Below are positions 37,827 to 46,764 of a stretch of 55,929 bases of DNA, one piece after another (the stretch's first letter is position 1; each line of letters starts with the position of its first letter). The DNA is from an uncultured Prochlorococcus sp. GTDB taxonomy: Bacteria; Cyanobacteriota; Cyanobacteriia; PCC-6307; Cyanobiaceae. Location of the stretch: assembly GCA_902590355.1 (NCBI GenBank), contig CACIWI010000005.1:1-55929 (forward strand), given 5' to 3'. The position numbers and the translations under genes are program-made. Under the pieces are notes generated by a model. The model was given only the letters and a program-made list of their open reading frames with translations, was not told where the DNA came from and did no database searches.

Positions 37827-38828
37827 TTAAGTATCCTGCAACCATTGAGATGCATCACAAGCATGATAAGTGAGTATTAATTTTGCTCCTGCTCTTTTAA
37901 AACTAAGCAGTGTCTCTAAAACAATATCTTTTTCGTTAATCCAGTTCTTCATAGCAGCAGACTTGACCATGGAATACTCCCCACTAACGTTGTATGCAGC
38001 TATGGGCTTATTAGAAAATGTGCTTAGTCTGTAAACAATATCCAAATATGAAATTCCTGGTTTTACCATCAAAATATCAGCTCCTTCATACTGATCCAAT
38101 GCAGATTCAATTAAAGCCTCTTTTGAATTAGCAGGGTCCATTTGATATGTAGACTTATTGTCTGGAATTACTTTCTTACTATTTTCTCTAGGAGCCGAAT
38201 CTAAAGCAGTTCTAAACGGACCATAATAAGCAGATGAATATTTAGCTGTATAACTAATTATACCCACATCACTAAATCCTTCACTATCAAGAGCAGACCT
38301 AATTGCTCCAACTCTCCCGTCCATCATGTCACTAGGGCCAATAAAATCTGCTCCAGCTCTCGCTTGAGTTAAAGCTTGTTTTTTTAAAATTTCAATTGTT
38401 TCATCATTCAATATTTTTCCAGTTTCATCAACTAAGCCATCATGTCCATCACACGAGTAAGGGTCCAAGGCAACATCTGTCATTATTGCCATTTCTGGAA
38501 TCTCTTTTTTTAATATTCGAATAGCTTTAGGTATTAAACCGTCCTCATGAAAACATTCTGCTCCATCTTCAGTCTTTAAGCTATCGTTAATTTTTGGGAA
38601 AAGAACCACACATCTAATTCCTAATTCCCATGCCCTAGTAACCTCCTTTAATAAGCCATTAATATCCCATCTGTAAGTTCCGGGCATTGCGGAAATTTCC
38701 TCTTTAAAATCTTTTTCATGAATAAATAATGGATAGATAAAGTCCGATGCCGCCAAATGGTTTTCTCTAACCATTTCTCTAATTGCCTTAGTTCTTCTTA
38801 ATCTTCTTGGACGAATAATCGAATTCAT
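37827..38828 (-). CDS. hemB: Porphobilinogen synthase (delta-aminolevulinic acid dehydratase)
   Basis: Condenses two 5-aminolevulinates to porphobilinogen for haem and chlorophyll. The 333-residue protein has RPRRLRRTKAIREMV at the N-terminus, FPKINDSLKTEDGAE, the metal-region MTDVALDPYSCDGHDGLV, GADFIGPSDMMDGRVGAIR, the first active-site Lys segment KSTYQMDPANSKEAL and the second in LMVKPGISYLDI. The DPYSCDGHDG variant with Asp fits the Mg-using cyanobacterial/plastid forms more than the Zn form. It is divergent from the SulP gene. Confidence 0.96.
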   Translation of the reverse strand: MNSIIRPRRLRRTKAIREMVRENHLAASDFIYPLFIHEKDFKEEISAMPGTYRWDINGLLKEVTRAWELGIRCVVLFPKINDSLKTEDGAECFHEDGLIPKAIRILKKEIPEMAIMTDVALDPYSCDGHDGLVDETGKILNDETIEILKKQALTQARAGADFIGPSDMMDGRVGAIRSALDSEGFSDVGIISYTAKYSSAYYGPFRTALDSAPRENSKKVIPDNKSTYQMDPANSKEALIESALDQYEGADILMVKPGISYLDIVYRLSTFSNKPIAAYNVSGEYSMVKSAAMKNWINEKDIVLETLLSFKRAGAKLILTYHACDASQWLQDT

Positions 38829-39039
38829 TTGAATATTATCTAAATTAAAAAAATATTTATCTAATACATTAATCGCTTGCCTCGCACATAAATCAATCAG
38901 AGACTACTTTTGTTCAGGAAAATTAACTAAAATTTATTTAATAAGAGCAAAAAAAGTTACAAAAATATTTTGCACATTCTTCATTTTTCACAAATTTACG
39001 TCATAAAGAGATAATATTTTCTAGTTAAGTATTTATTTT

Positions 39040-39045
39040 AAGGAG
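39040..39045 (+). promoter_or_regulatory. Shine-Dalgarno sequence supporting the TTG start of the SulP gene
   Basis: AAGGAG lies 7 bases before the TTG at 39053. Clear Shine-Dalgarno sequences are rare in this window, so this one argues for the TTG and for efficient translation of the transporter operon. Confidence 0.7.
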
Positions 39046-39052
39046 AGCATCT

Positions 39053-40705
39053 TTGAAAATAATTAATGGTTTTCATTTGAAAAATGTAAGAGGCGATATT
39101 CTTGGAGGCATCACAGCTGCAGTAGTGGCTTTACCTCTCGCTCTTGCTTTTGGTAATGCTGCGTTAGGACCTGGCGGAGCAATTTATGGATTATATGGAG
39201 CAGTAGTAGTTGGTTTTTTAGCAGCATTATTTGGAGGCACACCTGCTCAAGTTAGTGGACCGACCGGTCCCATGAGTGTAACTGTTGCAGGTGTAGTTGC
39301 AGGCTTAGCTGCAGTAGGAGTCCCAAGAGATCTTTCTGCAGGACAAATATTACCTTTAGTTATGGCAGCTGTAGTCATTGGCGGCTTGCTTCAAATATTA
39401 TTCGGGATTTTAAAACTAGGTAAATACATTACTTTAGTTCCATATTCTGTTGTTTCAGGATTTATGTCTGGTATTGGAGTAATAATCATTGCACTTCAGA
39501 TTGGGCCATTACTAGGAATTAGCACTAGAGGTGGAGTAGTTGAATCTTTATCTACTGTATTTTCAAATTTCCAGCCAAACGGTGCTGCTATTGGAGTAGC
39601 AATAATGACGCTAGGTATAGTATTTCTAACTCCAAGAAAAATAAGTCAATGGGTTCCTTCTCCTCTCTTAGCCCTTTTGATAGTTACTCCAATATCAATA
39701 TTAATTTTTGGAGATGGAGCTATTGATAGAATTGGAGTAATTCCTAGGGGAGTTCCATCATTAAATTTCCCAAGTTTTAATCAATATTTTCCAATTATTT
39801 TTAAGGCAGGATTAGTTCTCGCAGTACTTGGGGCTATTGACTCCTTACTAACATCTCTAGTGGCAGACAATATATCGCAAACAAAACATAATTCTGATAG
39901 AGAACTTATTGGTCAAGGTATAGGAAATGCTGTTGCAGGTTTGTTTTCAGGCTTACCTGGAGCTGGAGCGACAATGAGAACAGTAATTAATGTTAAATCT
40001 GGAGGATCAACTCCCATTTCTGGAATGGTTCACTCAGTTGTCTTGTTGATAGTTTTAGTTGGCGCAGGTCCTTTAGCTGAGCAGATACCAACTGCGTTGC
40101 TAGCAGGAATTCTTATAAAAGTTGGTCTAGATATTATTGATTGGGGGTTCTTGAGAAGGGCTCACAAATTATCTTTAAAAACTTCAGTTGTAATGTACGG
40201 AGTACTCTTAATGACTGTTTTTTGGGATTTAATTTGGGCAGTTTTAGTCGGAGTATTCATAGCAAATATGCTCACTATTGATTCAATAACTGAAACTCAA
40301 CTAGAAGGTATGGATGAGGATAATCCTTTATCAAAAGATGATCAAGCTAAAAATGCATTACCTACTGATGAAAAAGCTTTACTAGATAGATGTGCAGGAG
40401 AAGTAATGTTATTTAGACTCAAAGGGCCACTTAGTTTTGGAGCGGCTAAAGGTATATCTGAGAGAATGATGCTAGTAAGAAACTACAAGGTTTTAATATT
40501 AGATATCACTGATGTGCCAAGACTTGGAGTAACAGCGACTCTCGCGATAGAGGATATGATGCAAGAAGCAAAAAATAATTCCAGAAAAGCATTTGTTGCT
40601 GGAGCAAATGAAAAAGTAAAAGATAGATTAGCTAAGTTTGGAGTTGAAGGCATCATAGAGACAAGAAAAGAAGCTTTAGAAACCGCTCTAAATGAAATAG
40701 CCTAA
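39053..40705 (+). CDS. SulP family transporter, BicA-like (probable bicarbonate uptake)
   Basis: A 550-residue SulP permease: about 12 membrane segments (residues 15-415) with FKNVRGDILGG-like entry, AALFGGTPAQVSGPTGPM (a substrate-site loop of the family), SGFMSGIGVI, SGLPGAGATMRTVINVKSGG, and a cytoplasmic STAS domain (about 440-550, with LDITDVPRLGVTAT near 483-495). Its place directly before SbtA- and SbtB-like genes supports sodium-dependent bicarbonate uptake, although SulP proteins can carry sulfate or other anions. The start is TTG with a clear Shine-Dalgarno sequence. Confidence 0.85.
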   Translation: MKIINGFHLKNVRGDILGGITAAVVALPLALAFGNAALGPGGAIYGLYGAVVVGFLAALFGGTPAQVSGPTGPMSVTVAGVVAGLAAVGVPRDLSAGQILPLVMAAVVIGGLLQILFGILKLGKYITLVPYSVVSGFMSGIGVIIIALQIGPLLGISTRGGVVESLSTVFSNFQPNGAAIGVAIMTLGIVFLTPRKISQWVPSPLLALLIVTPISILIFGDGAIDRIGVIPRGVPSLNFPSFNQYFPIIFKAGLVLAVLGAIDSLLTSLVADNISQTKHNSDRELIGQGIGNAVAGLFSGLPGAGATMRTVINVKSGGSTPISGMVHSVVLLIVLVGAGPLAEQIPTALLAGILIKVGLDIIDWGFLRRAHKLSLKTSVVMYGVLLMTVFWDLIWAVLVGVFIANMLTIDSITETQLEGMDEDNPLSKDDQAKNALPTDEKALLDRCAGEVMLFRLKGPLSFGAAKGISERMMLVRNYKVLILDITDVPRLGVTATLAIEDMMQEAKNNSRKAFVAGANEKVKDRLAKFGVEGIIETRKEALETALNEIA

Positions 40706-40711
40706 TAATTT

Positions 40712-41710
40712 ATGGAAATAAATCCAATTCTGCAAAATGTATTAGCCCCGCCAGTTCTTTTCTTTTTAATTGGAGCAATATCAGTACTCTTTAAATCTGA
40801 TTTAGAAATACCAGCTCCATTGCCTAAACTCTTCTCCTTATATTTGCTCTTAGCTATTGGGTTTAAAGGAGGTATAGAGATACAGAAAAGTGGATTTACA
40901 GATCAAGTATTGCCAACTTTAAGCGCTGCAATACTTATGTCACTACTAATACCTCTGATTGGATTTTTAATTCTAAGATTTAATTTTGATGTCTTTAATT
41001 CAGCCGCAATAGCAGCAGCATATGGTTCTATTAGTGCTGTTACATTTATTTCTGCAGAAAGTTTTTTAGAAAGTCAAAAAATAGCTTTTGATGGGTTTAT
41101 GGTAGGCGCCTTAGCTTTAATGGAATCTCCTGCAATAATTGTTGGATTATTACTTGTGAAATTTGCAGCTCCCAAAAATAGACCAAAATCAAGAAAAATG
41201 CATCTGAGCGCAATATTACACGAATCACTTTTAAATGGATCAGTTTATTTATTGCTCTCAAGCTTAATTGTAGGATTTCTCACTGCTTCCAGTAATCCCT
41301 CAGGGATTGCAAAAATGGAGCCTTTCACTGGACAATTATTCTATGGAGCAGAATGCTTCTTCTTGTTAGATATGGGAATAGTTGCTGCTCAAAGATTGCC
41401 GAGACTGAAAAATGCGGGTTCGTTCTTGATTGGCTTTGCCATTTTTATGCCTTTGTTTAACGCATTTATTGGTGTTTTCGTTGCAAGATTTTTATCTTTA
41501 GGACCTGGCAACGCACTTTTATTTGTGGTTTTATGTGCAAGCGCCTCTTATTTAGCAGTTCCTGCAGCGATGAGGATGACAGTTCCAGAAGCCAAATCTA
41601 GTTATTATATTTCAACTACACTAGGTCTGACTTTCCCATTCAATATAGTTCTTGGCATTCCCATATATATGAGTTTAGTAAATACCATTATCCCATTGTC
41701 CCCTCTATAA
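40712..41710 (+). CDS. sbtA: SbtA-like sodium-dependent bicarbonate transporter
   Basis: A 332-residue protein of the SbtA family (COG3329, formerly DUF897). It has about ten membrane helices in two inverted halves, with LFSLYLLLAIGFKGGIEIQKSGF, AAAYGSISAVTFISAESFLES, GFMVGALALMESPAIIVGLLL and VVLCASASYLAVPAAMRMTVPEAKSSYYI. These are the signature SbtA segments (GSISAVTF and SASYIAVPAAMR). It lies 6 bases after the SulP gene and 2 bases before the SbtB-like gene, so the three form an operon. Confidence 0.9.
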   Translation: MEINPILQNVLAPPVLFFLIGAISVLFKSDLEIPAPLPKLFSLYLLLAIGFKGGIEIQKSGFTDQVLPTLSAAILMSLLIPLIGFLILRFNFDVFNSAAIAAAYGSISAVTFISAESFLESQKIAFDGFMVGALALMESPAIIVGLLLVKFAAPKNRPKSRKMHLSAILHESLLNGSVYLLLSSLIVGFLTASSNPSGIAKMEPFTGQLFYGAECFFLLDMGIVAAQRLPRLKNAGSFLIGFAIFMPLFNAFIGVFVARFLSLGPGNALLFVVLCASASYLAVPAAMRMTVPEAKSSYYISTTLGLTFPFNIVLGIPIYMSLVNTIIPLSPL

Positions 41711-41712
41711 AA

Positions 41713-41994
41713 ATGAAAAGATTAGACTTGATATTTAGTGAAAGAGAACTAGATGCAATCATTAAAACATTAGAAAAAGCAAATGTTCCTGGATATACAG
41801 TTATGAAACACGCCACAGGCAGAGGGCCTGAAAGAGTTGTTACTGAAGATATGGAATTTACAGGATTAGGTGCAAATGCTCATGTAATTGTTTTTTGTGA
41901 GCAAGAATTAATAGATAAAATGAGAGATAACATTAGGGATGATTTAAGCTACTACGGAGGAGTTGCTTATATTTCTGAAGCAACACCCCTTTAA
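41713..41994 (+). CDS. sbtB: SbtB-like PII-family regulator
   Basis: A 93-residue PII-like protein: MKRLDLIFSERELDAIIKTLEKA, then GYTVMKHATGRGPERVV, MEFTGLGANAHVIVFCEQE and the C-terminal GGVAYISEATPL. The ferredoxin-like PII layout and position directly after sbtA identify SbtB, which binds adenine nucleotides (including cAMP in studied species) and gates SbtA. The C-terminal CGPEGC redox loop present in some SbtB proteins is absent; the only cysteine is in VFCEQE. It starts 2 bases after the sbtA stop. Confidence 0.85.
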   Translation: MKRLDLIFSERELDAIIKTLEKANVPGYTVMKHATGRGPERVVTEDMEFTGLGANAHVIVFCEQELIDKMRDNIRDDLSYYGGVAYISEATPL

Positions 41995-42016
41995 ATTAAA
42001 GAAGCAATATTTATTT

Positions 42017-42973
42017 TTAAGAATGAATCCAATCTACTCTTATATTTTTTCGACTATTTAAGTATCTATCAATTGACATTGCAGCAATACATCCATCTGA
42101 AGCCGCAACTACGGCTTGCTTAAATGGTGTATTTCTTATATCTCCAATAGCCCATACTCCATCAGAGTTTGTAGACATAAAGTCATCAACAATAACTCCT
42201 CCGTCCTCTTTTAAAGCAATTTGATCCCCTAAAAAATCAGTAATTGGCTTTGAACCACTCATATAGACAAACACTCCATCTAAATTTAAATTGATAGGCT
42301 TTTCTTCTTGTTTATTTTTTACAACAACCCCATTTACACCCATATCATCGCCCAATATTTCCAATAATCTTGTTCTACTCCAATGTTTTATATTTGAATT
42401 ATCCATCAATTCCATAGCTTCTTCATTATCAGTTTTAGGATCACTTGATGTAATCCAATGGACAGTTGATGCAAATTTAGTTAGAACAGTTGCCTCTTCA
42501 ATTGCCTCCTTATTCACTCCAACAACGGCAACTTCTCTATTTTTATAAAAAGCTCCATCACATGTCGCACAATAACTTACTCCTTTACCAAGAAAATCCG
42601 CTTCGCCCTTAAATGATGCAGGCCTACCCATGGCTCCACTTGCAAGTACAAGTGCTTTAGCTTTGAAAGTGCCTTCGGGCGTATAAACCATTTTCCATTC
42701 TCCACTAACGTCTATTCCAAACACTTGCGCTCTTATATAGTCTGTGCCGTATTGCACAGCCTGTTCTCTCATTAGAGTAAGTAATTTCTCTCCACTTATA
42801 TCAACAGGAACACCTGGATAATTAGCTATTTGATGAGTTATTGCTAAGGCTCCAACAGATGGATTTTTATCTAGAATTACCGTCTTTAAGTTTGAACGAG
42901 ATGTATAAAGTGCGCAAGTACATCCTGCTGGGCCTCCTCCGATAATAACTACATCTGACTCAATGATTTCCAA
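42017..42973 (-). CDS. Thioredoxin reductase-like flavoprotein lacking NADPH-binding motifs
   Basis: A 318-residue two-Rossmann flavoprotein. The FAD motif GGGPAG (12-17), the redox centre CATC (135-138) and the second FAD motif VWAIGDI are intact. The pyridine-nucleotide domain has VGVNKEA (151-157) where thioredoxin reductase has GGGDSA, and TSSD (175-178) where it has HRRD. NADPH use is therefore doubtful. NADPH-independent relatives (ferredoxin-linked or diflavin-linked disulfide oxidoreductases) are known in cyanobacteria and are the better comparison. It converges on the sbtB gene with 22 bases between. Confidence 0.8.
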   Translation of the reverse strand: MEIIESDVVIIGGGPAGCTCALYTSRSNLKTVILDKNPSVGALAITHQIANYPGVPVDISGEKLLTLMREQAVQYGTDYIRAQVFGIDVSGEWKMVYTPEGTFKAKALVLASGAMGRPASFKGEADFLGKGVSYCATCDGAFYKNREVAVVGVNKEAIEEATVLTKFASTVHWITSSDPKTDNEEAMELMDNSNIKHWSRTRLLEILGDDMGVNGVVVKNKQEEKPINLNLDGVFVYMSGSKPITDFLGDQIALKEDGGVIVDDFMSTNSDGVWAIGDIRNTPFKQAVVAASDGCIAAMSIDRYLNSRKNIRVDWIHS

Positions 42974-43225
42974 TTTTAAAAACTCCTTTTTAGTAGTTAA
43001 TTAGATGAGTTCTTGGTTAGAAGATATTTTTAAAGTAAATACCTGAACCTTTATATAGATATAAGTTAAGAGAAAAAAGAGAAAAAAGCTTAATATAGAA
43101 ACAAACTTACATAGGAAAAACATAAAAAATTATTTATCAAAATGATCAGTTACGTGAAATGTTCTGTATTGATCTATTATTAGGTCATATCGAAAATCAA
43201 TCGCCGTTGAAACATTATATTTTTC

Positions 43226-43543
43226 ATGACCAACTCTGATTACCTTTTAAAAGCAACCATTAAGAAAGTAACCGAAAAATTAAATGAAATATTGGTTGAA
43301 AAAATTGAAGAAGCAACAAATATTGCTCAAGATGCTCCAGAAATTTTCAAAAAAGAATTTGATAGTTTAAAAGAATCCATAATCGAAGAAGCATCAAGAC
43401 TAAAAAAAGCCGAAAATATTCAAGAAAATGAATCTACAAATACTTATCAAAACTCAAAAATAAAAAAAGCTTTAAATGAAATTGAAGGTATCAATAAGCA
43501 AATTGATCTATTTAATCAAACCATAAATAATCAAATTAAATGA
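43226..43543 (+). CDS. Small coiled-coil protein upstream of an ABC1 kinase gene
   Basis: A 105-residue, highly charged helical protein (TIKKVTEKLNEILVEKIEEA, then FKKEFDSLKESIIEEASRLKKAE), with coiled-coil spacing in residues 10-65 and 80-105 and no membrane segment. I do not recognise a named family; similar genes precede ABC1-kinase genes in marine picocyanobacteria in my recollection. Its stop overlaps the start of the kinase-like gene by 4 bases, so the two are translationally coupled. Confidence 0.65.
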   Translation: MTNSDYLLKATIKKVTEKLNEILVEKIEEATNIAQDAPEIFKKEFDSLKESIIEEASRLKKAENIQENESTNTYQNSKIKKALNEIEGINKQIDLFNQTINNQIK

Positions 43544-45207
43544 GTTATAACATTTTTCATTATCGTTCAAAAAAATTGAAGAGGGCCCTTCTGATTTGGA
43601 TAACTCTTATTTCGCTTTTAATAAATTTATGGATAGATAATATTAGATTTACAATTTTTCAAACTAATAAAAATGAAAAAAGTAGGGTCCAAATTAAAAG
43701 AGCTAGGTGGTTTACTAATCAATTAATAAAGCTTGGATCAGCATTTATAAAAATTGGACAATTATTATCAGCGAGACCTGATTTAATTCCTAATACCTGG
43801 GTACAGGAATTGTCTAAATTGCAGGATCAAGTTCCTAATTTTTCATTTGCACAAGTTGAAGAAACTATAAGAGAAGAACTAGGATCTAAATTTAATGAGA
43901 TAGATCAAATAATATGTGATCCTGTTGGATCAGCATCACTAGCTCAAGTCCATAGGGCGACTTTAAAAAATGGTAAGAAAGTAGTCTTTAAAGTTCAAAG
44001 ACCTAATTTAAAAGAATTGTTTGTTATGGATTTGGGCATAATGCAGCAAATAGCAGGATTATTGCAGAAAAATAAGAATTGGAGTCGAGGTAGAAACTGG
44101 GTTGAGATTGCTAAAGAGTGTAGAAAAGTTCTATTGAAGGAGCTTGATTTTAATTGTGAAGCACAATATGCCGCAAGATTTAGGCAGCAATTTCTTGATG
44201 ATGAAAATGTTGAAGTTCCGGAAGTAATTTGGGATATGAGCAGTGAAAAAGTCCTTTGTTTAAGTTACCTAGAAGGAACAAAAATAAGTGATTTAAAAAA
44301 ATTAGAATCAAAAGAAATTGATTTACCTAAAATTGCAGAAATAGGCGCCATCAGTTATTTAAAACAATTAGTAAATTATGGTTTTTTTCATGCAGACCCT
44401 CATCCAGGAAATCTAGCAGTTTCAAATGAAGGAAATTTGATTTTTTATGATTTTGGAATGATGGGCAATATCTCAAATAATCTTCAAACAAGATTAGGGG
44501 GGATGGTTAAGGCTGCTGCTTTAAGAGACGCCTCATCACTTGTCAGTCAATTACAACAAGCTGGGCTAATTTCAAAAGATATTGATGTAGGACCAGTGAG
44601 AAGATTAGTTAGATTGATGCTTAAAGAAGCCTTAACTCCACCATTTAGTCCAAATATTATTGAAAAATTATCTGGAGACTTATACGAACTTGTTTATGAA
44701 ACACCATTTCAACTACCAGTAGATTTAATCTTTGTGATGAGAGCTTTATCAACTTTTGAAGGAGTTGGTAGAATGCTCGATCCAGGGTTTAACCTTGTAT
44801 CAGTTACCAAGCCTTATTTAATAGAACTTATGACTTCAAATAATCAAACTCCCAACGATTTAATTAACCAATTTGGAAGGCAAGTAGGTGAACTAGGATC
44901 AAAAGCCGTTGGCATTCCCAAAAGAATAGATGAAAGTTTAGAAAGATTAGAGCAGGGCGATTTACAATTGCAAATAAGAATGGGAGAGTCTGATAGGCAA
45001 TTCAAAAAAATGTTTACTGCTCAAAAAACTTTAGGCCATTCAATTCTTATAGGTAGCTTATCAATTGCATCTGCTTTACTTGTAACCAATAAACAAAATA
45101 ATTTTGCATTGTTGCCACTTTTTTTTGCACTGCCAATAAGTATTGATTGGATCAAATGCCAATTAAGTATGAGAAAAGGCTCACGTTTAGAAAAACTTAA
45201 GCGCTAA
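43540..45207 (+). CDS. ABC1/UbiB atypical kinase-like protein
   Basis: A 555-residue ABC1/AarF/UbiB-family protein. The N-terminal signature is LIKLGSAFIKIGQLLSARPDL (the KxGQ motif). The kinase-like core has DPVGSASLAQVHRATLKNGKKVVFKVQRP, YGFFHADPHPGNLAVS, IFYDFGMMG and, later, AALRDASSLVSQL. The C-terminus holds one or two membrane segments (about 500-535). Family members support prenylquinone and tocopherol metabolism; plastid and cyanobacterial ones affect plastoquinone handling. It overlaps the coiled-coil gene by 4 bases and converges on eno with 3 bases between. Confidence 0.9.
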   Translation: MSYNIFHYRSKKLKRALLIWITLISLLINLWIDNIRFTIFQTNKNEKSRVQIKRARWFTNQLIKLGSAFIKIGQLLSARPDLIPNTWVQELSKLQDQVPNFSFAQVEETIREELGSKFNEIDQIICDPVGSASLAQVHRATLKNGKKVVFKVQRPNLKELFVMDLGIMQQIAGLLQKNKNWSRGRNWVEIAKECRKVLLKELDFNCEAQYAARFRQQFLDDENVEVPEVIWDMSSEKVLCLSYLEGTKISDLKKLESKEIDLPKIAEIGAISYLKQLVNYGFFHADPHPGNLAVSNEGNLIFYDFGMMGNISNNLQTRLGGMVKAAALRDASSLVSQLQQAGLISKDIDVGPVRRLVRLMLKEALTPPFSPNIIEKLSGDLYELVYETPFQLPVDLIFVMRALSTFEGVGRMLDPGFNLVSVTKPYLIELMTSNNQTPNDLINQFGRQVGELGSKAVGIPKRIDESLERLEQGDLQLQIRMGESDRQFKKMFTAQKTLGHSILIGSLSIASALLVTNKQNNFALLPLFFALPISIDWIKCQLSMRKGSRLEKLKR

Positions 45208-45210
45208 AAA

Positions 45211-46506
<1,296 letters not shown>

Positions 46507-46764
46507 TTAATTATTACTATTTAAATCCTATTAATAGCTGAACTATTTGGCTAATATCTGAAATAAATATGTTAAAAAATTATAATTTTTTATTTCATGA
46601 CAGTTTAGATATTGGTTAACACTTTTATTAATTCCAAAGTCCCTGAAACCCCTCTGATAAAGACATTTCTGAAATTCATCTTACAATTTGAAAATTATTG
46701 GATGATTATTAATGCAGATCCTATTTAGAATATTAATTAATAATCAACTGTAGTTTTATAGTTT

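Noticed and set aside
42974..43225. 252-base gap as a possible RNA gene
   Set aside because: AT-rich with no convincing stem or frame longer than 13 codons; treated as promoter DNA of the two divergent genes.
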